Shown: in pieces, positions 14,061 to 27,500 of the stretch
Numbering within the stretch: the stretch's first letter is position 1
Layout: each line of letters starts with the position of its first letter
NCBI GenBank assembly: GCA_964036045.1
Contig: OZ038402.1
Span: 11,923,739 to 11,987,738, forward strand
DNA length: 64,000 bases
From: Eutreptiella sp. 'Long Island Sound 2002'
Lineage: Eukaryota > Euglenozoa > Euglenophyceae > Eutreptiales > Eutreptiaceae
Reading direction: 5' to 3'
Translations under genes and position numbers: made by a program
Notes under the pieces: generated by a model
What the model was told of the DNA's origin: nothing
What the model saw: the letters and a program-made list of their open reading frames with translations, nothing else
Database searches by the model: none

Positions 14061-17000
14061 CCGTAATACACGCTCCTGTCACACCCAGAGCCTGATAGGA
14101 ACCAGCCATGCACCGCGTACCACTCAGTAATACCCGCTCCTGTCATACCCAGAGCCTGATAGGAACCAGCCATGCACCGCTCACCACTCAGTAATACCCG
14201 CTCCTGTCATACCCAGAGCCTGATAGGAACCAGCCGTGCACCGCTCACCACTCAGTAATACCCGCTCCTGTCATACCCAGAGCCTAATAGGAACCAGCCG
14301 TGCACCGCTCACCACTCAGCAATACCCGCTCCTGTCACACCCAGAGCCTGATAGGAACCAGCCGTGCACCGCTCACCACTCAGTAATACCCGCTCCTGTC
14401 ACACCCAGAGCCTGATAGGAACCAGCCGTGCACCGCGTACCACTCAGTAATACCCGCTCCTGTCACACCCAGAGCCTGATAGGAACCAGCCGTGCACCGC
14501 TCACCACTCAGTAATACCCGCTCCTGTCACACCCAGAGCCTGATAGGAACCAGCCATGCACCGCGTACCACTCAGTAATACCTGCTCCTGTCATACCCAG
14601 AGCCTGATAGGAACCAGCCGTGCACCGCGTACCACTCAGCAATACCCGCTCCTGTCATACCCAGAGCCTGATAGGAACCAGCCATGCACCGCTCACCGCT
14701 CAGTAATACCCGCTCCTGTCACACCCAGAGCCTGATAGGAACCAGCCGTGCACCGCGTACCACTCAGTAATACCCGCTCCTGTCATACCCAGAGCCTGAT
14801 AGGAACCAGCCGTGCACCGCGTACCACTCAGTAATACCCGCTCCTGTCACACCCAGAGCCTGATAGGAACCAGCCGTGCACCGCTCACCACTCAGTAATA
14901 CCCGCTCCTGTCACACCCAGGGCCTGATAGGAACCAGCCGTGCACCGCGTACCACTCAGTAATACCCGCTCCTGTCACACCCAGAGCCTGATAGGAACCA
15001 GCCGTGCACCGCTCACCACTCAGCAATACCCGCTCCTGTCACACCCAGAGCCTGATAGGAACCAGCCGTGCACCGCTCACCACTCAGTAATACCCGCTCC
15101 TGTCACACCCAGAGCCTGATAGGAACCAGCCGTGCACCGCTCACCACTCAGTAATACCCGCTCTTGTCATACCCAGAGCCTGATAGGAACCAGCCGTGCA
15201 CCGCGTACCACTCAGTAATACACGCTCCTGTCACACCCAGAGCCTGATAGGAACCAGCCATGCACCGCGTACCACTCAGTAATACCCGCTCCTGTCACAC
15301 CCAGAGCCTGATACGAACCAGCCGTGCACCGCGTACCACTCAGTAATACCCGCTCCTGTCATACCCAGAGCCTAATAGGAACCAGCCGTGCACCGCTCAC
15401 CACTCAGTAATACCCGCTCCTGTCACACCCAGAGCCTGATAGGAACCAGCCGTGCACCGCGTACCACTCAGTAATACCCGCTCCTGTCACACCCAGGGCC
15501 TGATAGGAACCAGCCGTGCACCGCGTACCACTCAGTAATACCCGCTCCTGTCATACTCAGAGCCTGATAGGAACCAGCCATGCACCGCGTACCACTCAGT
15601 AATACACGCTCCTGTCACACCCAGAGCCTGATAGGAACCAGCCGTGCACCGCGTACCACTCAGTAATACCCGCTCCTGTCATACCCAGAGCCTGATAGGA
15701 ACCAGCCATGCACCGCTCACCACTCAGTAATACCCGCTCTTGTCATACCCAGAGCCTGATAGGAACCAGCCCTGCACCGCTCACCGCTCAGTAATACCCG
15801 CTCCTGTCACACCCAGAGCCTAATAGGAACCAGCCATGCACCGCGTACCACTCAGTAATACCCGCTCCTGTCACACCCAGAGCCTGATAGGAACCAGCCG
15901 TGCACCGCTCACCACTCAGTAATACCCGCTCCTGTCACACCCAGAGCCTGATAGGAACCAGCCATGCACCGCTCACCACTCAGTAATACCCGCTGTTGTC
16001 ATACCCAGAGCCTGATAGGAACCAGCCGTGCACCGCGTACCACTCAGTAACACACGCTCCTGTCACACCCAGAGCCTGATAGGAACCAGCCATGCACCGC
16101 GTACCACTCAGTAATACCCGCTCCTGTCACACCCAGAGCCTGATACGAACCAGCCGTGCACCGCGTACCACTCAGCAATACCCGCTCCTGTCATACCCAG
16201 AGCCTAATAGGAACCAGCCGTGCACCGCTCACCACTCAGTAATACCCGCTCCTGTCACACCCAGAGCCTGATAGGAACCAGCCGTGCACCGCGTACCACT
16301 CAGTAATACCCGCTCCTGTCACACCCAGGGCCTGATAGGAACCAGCCGTGCACCGCGTACCACTCAGTAATACCCGCTCCTGTCATACTCAGAGCCTGAT
16401 AGGAACCAGCCATGCACCGCGTACCACTCCGTAATACACGCTCCTGTCACACCCAGAGCCTGATAGGAACCAGCCATGCACCGCGTACCACTCAGTAATA
16501 CCCGCTCCTGTCATACCTAGAGCCTGATAGGAACCAGCCATGCACCGCTCACCACTCAGTAATACCCGCTCCTGTCATACCCAGAGCCTGATAGCAACCA
16601 GCCGTGCACCGCGTACCACTCAGTAATACCCGCTCCTGTCACACCCAGAGCCTGATAGGAACCAGCCGTGCACCGCGTACCACTCAGTAATACCCGCTCC
16701 TGTCATACTCAGAGCCTGATAGGAACCAGCCATGCACCGCGTACCACTCCGTAATACACGCTCCTGTCACACCCAGAGCCTGATAGGAACCAGCCATGCA
16801 CCGCGTACCACTCAGTAATACCCGCTCCTGTCATACCCAGAGCCTGATAGGAACCAGCCATGCACCGCTCACCACTCAGTAATACCCGCTCCTGTCATAC
16901 CCAGAGCCTGATAGGAACCAGCCGTGCACCGCTCACCACTCAGTAATACCCGCTCCTGTCATACCCAGAGCCTAATAGGAACCAGCCGTGCACCGCTCAC

Positions 17001-20000
17001 CACTCAGCAATACCCGCTCCTGTCACACCCAGAGCCTGATAGGAACCAGCCGTGCACCGCTCACCACTCAGTAATACCCGCTCCTGTCACACCCAGAGCC
17101 TGATAGGAACCAGCCGTGCACCGCGTATCACTCAGTAATACCCGCTCCTGTCACACCCAGAGCCTGATAGGAACCAGCCGTGCACCGCTCACCACTCAGT
17201 AATACCCGCTCCTGTCACACCCAGAGCCTGATAGGAACCAGCCATGCACCGCGTACCACTCAGTAATACCTGCTCCTGTCATACCCAGAGCCTGATAGGA
17301 ACCAGCCGTGCACCGCGTACCACTCAGCAATACCCGCTCCTGTCATACCCAGAGCCTGATAGGAACCAGCCATGCACCGCTCACCGCTCAGTAATACCCG
17401 CTCCTGTCACACCCAGAGCCTGATAGGAACCAGCCGTGCACCGCGTACCACTCAGTAATACCCGCTCCTGTCATACCCAGAGCCTGATAGGAACCAGCCG
17501 TGCACCGCGTACCAGTCAGTAATACCCGCTCCTGTCACACCCAGAGCCTGATAGCAACCAGCCGTGCACCGCTCACCACTCAGTAATACCCGCTCCTGTC
17601 ACACCCAGGGCCTGATAGGAACCAGCCGTGCACCGCGTACCAATCAGTAATACCCGCTCCTGTCACACCCAGAGCCTGATAGGAACCAGCCGTGCACCGC
17701 GTACCACTCAGCAATACCCGCTCCTGTCACACCCAGAGCCTGATAGGAACCAGCCGTGCACCGCTCACCACTCAGTAATACGCGCTCCTGTCATACCCAG
17801 AGCCTGATAGGAACCAGCCGTGCACCGCGTACCACTCAGTAATACCCGCTCTTGTCACACCCAGAGCCTGATAGGAACCAGCCATGCACCGCTCACCACT
17901 CAGTAATACCCGCTCCTGTCACACCCAGAGCCTGATAGGAACCAGCCGTGCACCGCGTACCACTCAGCAATACCCGCTCCTGTCATACCCAGAGCCTGAT
18001 AGGAACCAGCCATGCACCGCTCACCACTCAGTAATACCCGCTCCTGTCACACCCAGAGCCTGATAGGAACCAGCCGTGCACCGCGTACCACTCAGCAATA
18101 CCCGCTCCTGTCATACCCAGAGCCTGATAGGAACCAGCCATGCACCGCTCACCACTCAGTAATACCCGCTCCTGTCACACCCAGAGCCTGATAGGAACCA
18201 GCCGTGCACCGCGTACCACTCAGTAATACCCGCTCCTGTCATACCCAGAGCCTGATAGGAACCAGCCGTGCACCGCGTACCACTCAGTAATACCCGCTCC
18301 TGTCACACCCAGAGCCTGATAGGAACCAGCCGTGCACCGCTCACCACTCAGTAATACCCGCTCCTGTCACACCCAGGGCCTGATAGGAACCAGCCGTGCA
18401 CCGCGTACCACTCAGTAATACCCGCTCCTGTCACACCCAGAGCCTGATAGGAACCAGCCGTGCACCGCGTACCACTCAGCAATACCCGCTCCTGTCACAC
18501 CCAGAGCCTGATAGGAACCAGCCGTGCACCGCTCACCACTCAGTAATACGCGCTCCTGTCATACCCAGAGCCTGATAGGAACCAGCCGTGCACCGCGTAC
18601 CACTCAGTAATACCCGCTCCTGTCACACCCAGAGCCTAATAGGAACCAGCCGTGCACCGCGTACCACTGAGTAATACCCGCTCCTGTCATACCCAGAGCC
18701 TAATAGGAACCAGCCGTGCACCGCTCACCACTCAGTAATACCCGCTCCTGTCACACCCAGAGCCTAATAGGAACCAGCCGTGCACCGCGTACCACTCAGT
18801 AATACCCGCTCCTGTCACACCCAGAGCCTGATAGCGACCAGCCGTGCACCGCGTACCACTCAGTAATACCCGCTCCTGTCACACCCAGAGCCTGATAGGA
18901 ACCAGCCATGCACCGCGTACCACTCAGTAATACCCGCTCCTGTCACACCCAGAGCCTGATAGGAACCAGCCGTGCACCGCTCACCACTCAGTAATACCCG
19001 CTCCTGTCATACCCAGAGCCTGATAGCAACCAGCCGTGCACCGCGTACCACTCAGTAATACCCGCTCCTGTCACACCCAGAGCCTGATAGGAACCAGCCG
19101 TGCACCGCGTACCACTCAGTAATACCCGCTCCTGTCATACTCAGAGCCTGATAGGAACCAGCCATGCACCGCGTACCACTCCGTAATACACGCTCCTGTC
19201 ACACCCAGAGCCTGATAGGAACCAGCCATGCACCGCGTACCACTCAGTAATACCCGCTCCTGTCATACCCAGAGCCTGATAGGAACCAGCCATGCACCGC
19301 TCACCACTCAGTAATACCCGCTCCTGTCATACCCAGAGCCTGATAGGAACCAGCCGTGCACCGCTCACCACTCAGTAATACCCGCTCCTGTCATACCCAG
19401 AGCCTAATAGGAACCAGCCGTGCACCGCTCACCACTCAGCAATACCCGCTCCTGTCACACCCAGAGCCTGATAGGAACCAGCCGTGCACCGCTCACCACT
19501 CAGTAATACCCGCTCCTGTCACACCCAGAGCCTGATAGGAACCAGCCGTGCACCGCGTACCACTCAGTAATACCCGCTCCTGTCACACCCAGAGCCTGAT
19601 AGGAACCAGCCGTGCACCGCTCACCACTCAGTAATACCCGCTCCTGTCACACCCAGAGCCTGATAGGAACCAGCCATGCACCGCGTACCACTCAGTAATA
19701 CCTGCTCCTGTCATACCCAGAGCCTGATAGGAACCAGCCGTGCACCGCGTACCACTCAGCAATACCCGCTCCTGTCATACCCAGAGCCTGATAGGAACCA
19801 GCCATGCACCGCTCACCGCTCAGTAATACCCGCTCCTGTCACACCCAGAGCCTGATAGGAACCAGCCGTGCACCGCGTACCACTCAGTAATACCCGCTCC
19901 TGTCATACCCAGAGCCTGATAGGAACCAGCCGTGCACCGCGTACCAGTCAGTAATACCCGCTCCTGTCACACCCAGAGCCTGATAGGAACCAGCCGTGCA

Positions 20001-20080
20001 CCGCTCACCACTCAGTAATACCCGCTCCTGTCACACCCAGGGCCTGATAGGAACCAGCCGTGCACCGCGTACCACTCAGT
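14061..20080. repeat. three-copy higher-order block in satellite
   Basis: A block of about 0.9 kb starting with a CCGTAATACACG monomer occurs at 14061, 16749 and 19181, spaced 2688 bp (42 units) and 2432 bp (38 units). A second marker, ACCTGCTCCTG, recurs at 14581, 17269 and 19701 with the same spacings. This shows repeated local amplification of multi-monomer segments. Confidence 0.75.
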
Positions 20081-21515
20081 AATACCCGCTCCTGTCATAC
20101 CCAGAGCCTGATAGGAACCAGCCATGCACCGCTCACCGCTCAGTAATACCCGCTCCTGTCACACCCAGAGCCTGATAGGAACCAGCCGTGCACCGCGTAC
20201 CAATCAGTAATACCCGCTCCTGTCACACCCAGAGCCTGATAGGAACCAGCCGTGCACCGCGTACCACTCAGCAATACCCGCTCCTGTCACACCCAGAGCC
20301 TGATAGGAACCAGCCGTGCACCGCTCACCACTCAGTAATACGCGCTCCTGTCATACCCAGAGCCTGATAGGAACCAGCCGTGCACCGCGTACCACTCAGT
20401 AATACCCGCTCTTGTCACACCCAGAGCCTGATAGGAACCAGCCATGCACCGCTCACCACTCAGTAATACCCGCTCCTGTCACACCCAGAGCCTGATAGGA
20501 ACCAGCCGTGCACCGCGTACCACTCAGCAATACCCGCTCCTGTCATACCCAGAGCCTGATAGGAACCAGCCATGCACCGCTCACCACTCAGTAATACCCG
20601 CTCCTGTCACACCCAGAGCCTGATAGGAACCAGCCGTGCACCGCGTACCACTCAGCAATACCCGCTCCTGTCATACCCAGAGCCTGATAGGAACCAGCCA
20701 TGCACCGCTCACCACTCAGTAATACCCGCTCCTGTCACACCCAGAGCCTGATAGGAACCAGCCGTGCACCGCGTACCACTCAGTAATACCCGCTCCTGTC
20801 ATACCCAGAGCCTGATAGGAACCAGCCGTGCACCGCGTACCACTCAGTAATACCCGCTCCTGTCACACCCAGAGCCTGATAGGAACCAGCCGTGCACCGC
20901 TCACCACTCAGTAATACCCGCTCCTGTCACACCCAGGGCCTGATAGGAACCAGCCGTGCACCGCGTACCACTCAGTAATACCCGCTCCTGTCACACCCAG
21001 AGCCTGATAGGAACCAGCCGTGCACCGCGTACCACTCAGCAATACCCGCTCCTGTCACACCCAGAGCCTGATAGGAACCAGCCGTGCACCGCTCACCACT
21101 CAGTAATACGCGCTCCTGTCATACCCAGAGCCTGATAGGAACCAGCCGTGCACCGCGTACCACTCAGTAATACCCGCTCCTGTCACACCCAGAGCCTAAT
21201 AGGAACCAGCCGTGCACCGCGTACCACTGAGTAATACCCGCTCCTGTCATACCCAGAGCCTAATAGGAACCAGCCGTGCACCGCTCACCACTCAGTAATA
21301 CCCGCTCCTGTCACACCCAGAGCCTAATAGGAACCAGCCGTGCACCGCGTACCACTCAGTAATACCCGCTCCTGTCACACCCAGAGCCTGATAGCGACCA
21401 GCCGTGCACCGCGTACCACTCAGTAATACCCGCTCCTGTCACACCCAGAGCCTGATAGGAACCAGCCATGCACCGCGTACCACTCAGTAATACCCGCTCC
21501 TGTCACACCCAGAGC
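17641..21515. repeat. higher-order duplication, 2560-bp period (40 monomers)
   Basis: Segment 17641 to about 18955 recurs at 20201 to about 21515. Rare monomer variants match at exactly +2560: CCAATCAGTAA (17641 and 20201), TACGCGCTCC (17781 and 20341; 18549 and 21109) and CCACTGAGTAA (about 18667 and 21227). The patterns diverge after about 18960. Confidence 0.85.
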
Positions 21516-24500
21516 CTGATAGGAACCATCCGTGCACCGCGTACCACTCAGTAATACCCGCTCCTGTCACACCCAGAGCCTGATAGGAACCAGCCGTGCA
21601 CCGCTCACCACTCAGTAATACCCGATCCTGTCACACCCAGAGCCTGATAGGAACCAGCCATGCACCGCTCACCACTCAGTAATACCCGCTCCTGTCATAC
21701 CCAGAGCCTAATAGGAACCAGCCGTGCACCGCGTACCACTCAGTAATACCCGCTCCTGTCACACCCACTGCCTGATAGGAACCAGCCGTGCACCGCTCAC
21801 CACTCAGTAATACCCGCTCCTGTCACACCCAGAGCCTGATAGGAAGCAGCCGTGCACCGCTCACCACTCAGTAATACCCGCTCCTGTCACACCCAGAGCC
21901 TGATAGGAACCAGCCGTGCACCGCGTACCACTCAGTAATACCCGCTCCTGTCATACCCAGAGCCTGATAGCAACCAGCCATGCACCGCGTACCACTCAGT
22001 AATACACGCTCCTGCCACACCCAGAGCCTGATAGGAACCAGCCGTGCACCGCGTACCACTCAGTAATACCCGCTCCTGTCACACCCAGGGCCTGATAGGA
22101 ACCAGCCGTGCACCGCGTACCACTCAGTAATACCCGCTCCTGTCACACCCAGAGCCTGATACGAACCAGCCATGCACCGCGTACCACTCAGTAATACCCG
22201 CTCCTGTCATACCCAGAGCCTGATAGGAACCAACCGTGCACCGCGTACCACTCAGTAATACACGCTCCTGTCACACCCAGAGCCTGATAGGCACCAGCCG
22301 TGCACCGCGTACCACTCAGTAATACCCGCTCCTGTCACACCCAGAGCCTGATGGGAACCAGCTGTGCACCGCGTACCACTCAGTAATACCCGCTCCTGTC
22401 ACACCCAGAGCCTGATAGGAACCAGCCATGCACCGCGTACCACTCAGTAATACCCGCTCCTGTCATACCCAGAGCCTGATAGGAACCAGCCGTGCACCGC
22501 TCACCACTCAGTAATACCCGCTCCTGTCACACCCAGAGCCTGATAGGAACCAGCCATGCACCGCGTACCACTCAGTAATACCCGCTCTTGTCATACCCAG
22601 AGCCTGATAGGAACCAGCCATGCACCGCTCACCACTCAGTAATACCCGCTCCTGTCACACCCAGAGCCTGATAGGAACCAGCCGTGCACCGCTCACCACT
22701 CAGTAATACCCGCTCCTGTCACACCCAGAGCCTGATACGAACCAGCCGTGCACCGCGTACCACTCAGTAATACACGCTCCTGTCACACCCAGAGCCTGAT
22801 AGGAACCAGCCATGCACCGCGTACCACTCAGTAATACCCGCTCCTGTCACACCCAGAGCCTGATAGGAACCAGCCGTGCACCGCGTACCACTCAGTAATA
22901 CCCGCTCCTGTCACACCCAGAGCCTGATAGGAACCAGCCGTGCACCGCGTACCACTCAGTAATACCCGCTCCTGTCACACCCAGAGCCTGATAGGAACCA
23001 GCCGTGCACCGCGTACCACTCAGTAATACCCGCTCCTGTCATACCCAGAGCCTGATAGGAACCAGCCATGCACCGCTCACCACTCAGTAATACCCGCTCT
23101 TGTCATACCCAGAGCCTGATAGGAACCAGCCGTGCACCGCGTACCACTCAGTAATACACGCTCCTGTCACACCCAGAGCCTGATAGGAACCAGCCGTGCA
23201 CCGCTCACCACTCAGTAATACCCGCTCCTGTCACACCCAGAGCCTGATAGGAACCAGCCGTGCACCGCGTACCACTCAGTAATACACGCTCCTGTCACAC
23301 CCAGAGCCTGATAGGAACCAGCCGTGCACCGCTCACCACTCAGTAATACCCGCTCCTGTCACACCCAGAGCCTGATAGGAACCAGCCATGCACCGCTCAC
23401 CACTCAGTAATACCCGCTCTTGTCATACCCAGAGCCTGATAGGAACCAGCCGTGCACCGCGTACCACTCAGTAATACACGCTCCTGTCACACCCAGAGCC
23501 TGATAGGAACCAGCCGTGCACCGCTCACCACTCAGTAATACCCGCTCCTGTCACACCCAGAGCCTGATAGGAACCAGCCGTGCACCGCGTACCACTCAGT
23601 AATACACGCTCCTGTCACACCCAGAGCCTGATAGGAACCAGCCATGCACCGCGTACCACTCAGTAATACCCGCTCCTGTCACACCCAGAGCCTGATACGA
23701 ACCAGCCGTGCACCGCGTACCACTCAGTAATACCCGCTCCTGTCATACCCAGAGCCTGATAGGAACCAACCGTGCACCGCGTACCACTCAGTAATACACG
23801 CTCCTGTCACACCCAGAGCCTGATAGGAACCAGCCGTGCACCGCGTACCACTCAGTAATACCCGCTCCTGTCACACCCAGAGCCTGATAGGAACCAGCCA
23901 TGCACCGCTCACCACTCAGTAATACCCGCTCTTGTCATACCCAGAGCCTGATAGGAACCAACCGTGCACCGCGTACCACTCAGTAATACACGCTCCTGTC
24001 ACACCCAGAGCCTGATAGGAACCAGCCGTGCACCGCTCACCACTCAGTAATACCCGCTCCTGTCACACCCAGAGCCTGATACGAACCAGCCGTGCACCGC
24101 GTACCACTCAGTAATACACGCTCCTGTCACACCCAGAGCCTGATAGGAACCAGCCATGCACCGCGTACCACTCAGTAATACCCGCTCCTGTCACACCCAG
24201 AGCCTGATACGAACCAGCCGTGCACCGCGTACCACTCAGTAATACCCGCTCCTGTCATACCCAGAGCCTGATAGGAACCAACCGTGCACCGCGTACCACT
24301 CAGTAATACACGCTCCTGTCACACCCAGAGCCTGATAGGAACCAGCCGTGCACCGCGTACCACTCAGTAATACCCGCTCCTGTCACACCCAGAGCCTGAT
24401 AGGAACCAGCCGTGCACCGCGTACCACTCAGTAATACCCGCTCCTGTCACACCCAGAGCCTGATAGGAACCAGCCGTGCACCGCGTACCACTCAGTAATA

Positions 24501-27500
24501 CCCGCTCCTGTCATACCCAGAGCCTGATAGGAACCAGCCGTGCACCGCTCACCACTCAGTAATACCCGCTCCTGTCACACCCAGAGCCTGATAGGAACCA
24601 GCCATGCACCGCGTACCACTCAGTAATACCCGCTCTTGTCATACCCAGAGCCTGATAGGAACCAGCCGTGCACCGCGTACCACTCAGTAATACCCGCTCC
24701 TGTCACACCCAGAGCCTGATAGGAACCAGCCGTGCACCGCTCACCACTCAGTAATACCCGCTCCTGTCACACCCAGAGCCTGATACGAACCAGCCGTGCA
24801 CCGCTCACCACTCAGTAATACACGCTCCTGTCACACCCAGAGCCTGATAGGAACCAGCCATGCACCGCGTACCACTCAGTAATACCCGCTCCTGTCACAC
24901 CCAGAGCCTGATACGAACCAGCCATGCACCGCGTACCACTCAGTAATACCCGCTCCTGTCATACCCAGAGCCTGATAGGAACCAACCGTGCACCGCGTAC
25001 CACTCAGTAATACCCGCTCCTGTCACACCCAGAGCCTGATAGGAACCAGCCGTGCACCGCGTACCACTCAGTAATACCCGCTCCTGTCATACCCAGAGCC
25101 TGATAGGAACCAGCCGTGCACCGCGTACCACTCAGTAATACACGCTCCTGTCACTGCCAGAGCCTGATAGGAACCAGCCATGCACCGCGTACCACTCAGT
25201 AATACCCGCTCCTGTCACACCCAGAGCCTGATAGGAACCAGCCATGCACCGCTCACCACTCAGTAATACCCGCTCCTGTCACACCCAGAGCCTGATACGA
25301 ACCAGCCGTGCACCGCGTACCACTCAGTAATACCCGCTCCTGTCACACCCAGAGCCTGATAGGAACCAGCCATGCACCGCGTACCACTCAGTAATACCCG
25401 CTCCTGTCACACCCAGAGCCTGATACCAACCAGCCGTGCACCGCGTACCACTCAGTAATACCCGCTCCTGTCACACCCAGAGCCTGATAGGAACCAGCCA
25501 TGCACCGCGTACCACTCAGTAATACCCGCTCCTGTCATACCCAGAGCCTGATAGGAACCAACCGTGCACCGCGTACCACTCAGTAATACACGCTCCTGTC
25601 ACACCCAGAGCCTGATAGGAACCAGCCGTGCACCGCGTACCACTCAGTAATACCCGCTCCTGTCACACCCAGAGCCTGATAGGAACCAGCTGTGCACCGC
25701 GTACCACTCAGTAATACCCGCTCCTGTCACACCCAGAGCCTGATAGGAACCAGCCGTGCACCGCGTACCACTCAGTAATACCCGCTCCTGTCATACCCAG
25801 AGCCTGATAGGAACCAGCCGTGCACCGCTCACCACTCAGTAATACCCGCTCCTGTCACACCCAGAGCCTGATAGGAACCAGCCATGCACCGCGTACCACT
25901 CAGTAATACCCGCTCTTGTCATACCCAAAGCCTGATAGGAACCAGCCGTGCACCGCTCACCACTCAGTAATACCCGCTCCTGTCATACCCAGAGCCTGAT
26001 AGGAACCAGCCGTGCACCGCTCACCACTCAGTAATACCCGCTCCTGTCACACCCAGAGCCTGATAGGAACCAGCCGTGCACCGCGTACCACTCAGTAATA
26101 CACGCTCCTGTCACACCCAGAGCCTGATAGGAACCAGCCATGCACCGCGTACCACTCAGTAATACCCGCTCCTGTCACACCCAGAGCCTGATACGAAGCA
26201 GCCGTGCACCGCGTACCACTCAGTAATACCCGCTCCTGTCATACCCAGAGCCTGATAGGAACCAACCGTGCACCGCGTACCACTCAGTAATACACGCTCC
26301 TGTCACACCCAGAGCCTGATAGGAACCAGCCGTGCACCGCGTACCACTCAGTAATACCCGCTCCTGTCACACCCAGAGCCTGATACGAAGCAGCCGTGCA
26401 CCGCGTACCACTCAGTAATACCCGCTCCTGTCATACCCAGAGCCTGATAGGAACCAACCGTGCACCGCGTACCACTCAGTAATACACGCTCCTGTCACAC
26501 CCAGAGCCTGATAGGAACCAGCCGTGCACCGCGTACCACTCAGTAATACACGCTCCTGTCACACCCAGAGCCTGATAGGAACCAGCCATGCACCGCGTAC
26601 CACTCAGTAATACCCGCTCCTGTCACACCCAGAGCCTGATAGGAACCAGCCGTGCACCGCGTACCACTCAGTAATACCCGCTCCTGTCACACCCAGAGCC
26701 TGATAGGAACCAGCCGTGCACCGCTCACCACTCAGTAATACCCGCTCCTGTCACACCCAGAGCCTGATAGGAACCAGCCATGCACCGCGTACCACTCAGT
26801 AATACCCGCTCCTGTCATACCCAGAGCCTGATAGGAACCAGCCGTGCACCGCTCACCACTCAGCAATACCCGCTCCTGTCATACCCAGAGCCTGATAGGA
26901 ACCAGCCATGCACCGCTCACCACTCAGTAATACCCGCTCCTGTCACACCCAGAGCCTGATAGGAACCAGCCGTGCACCGCGTACCACTCAGTAATACCCG
27001 CTCCTGTCATACCCAGAGCCTGATAGGAACCAGCCGTGCACCGCGTACCACTCAGAATACCCGCTCCTGTCACACCCAGAGCCTGATAGGAACCAGCCAT
27101 GCACCGCTCACCACTCAGTAATACCCGCTCCTGTCACACCCAGAGCCTGATAGGAACCAGCCGTGCACCGCGTACCACTCAGAATACCCGCTCCTGTCAC
27201 ACCCAGAGCCTGATAGGAACCAGCCATGCACCGCTCACCACTCAGTAATACCCGCTCCTGTCACACCCAGAGCCTGATAGGAACCAGCCGTGCACCGCGT
27301 ACCACTCAGTAATACCCGCTCCTGTCATACCCAGAGCCTAATAGGAACCAGCCGTGCACCGCTCACCACTCAGTAATACCCGCTCCTGTCACACCCAGAG
27401 CCTGATAGGAACCAGCCGTGCACCGTGTACCACTCAGTAATACCCGCTCCTGTCACACCCAGAGCCTGATAGGAACCAGCCATGCACCGCGTACCACTCA

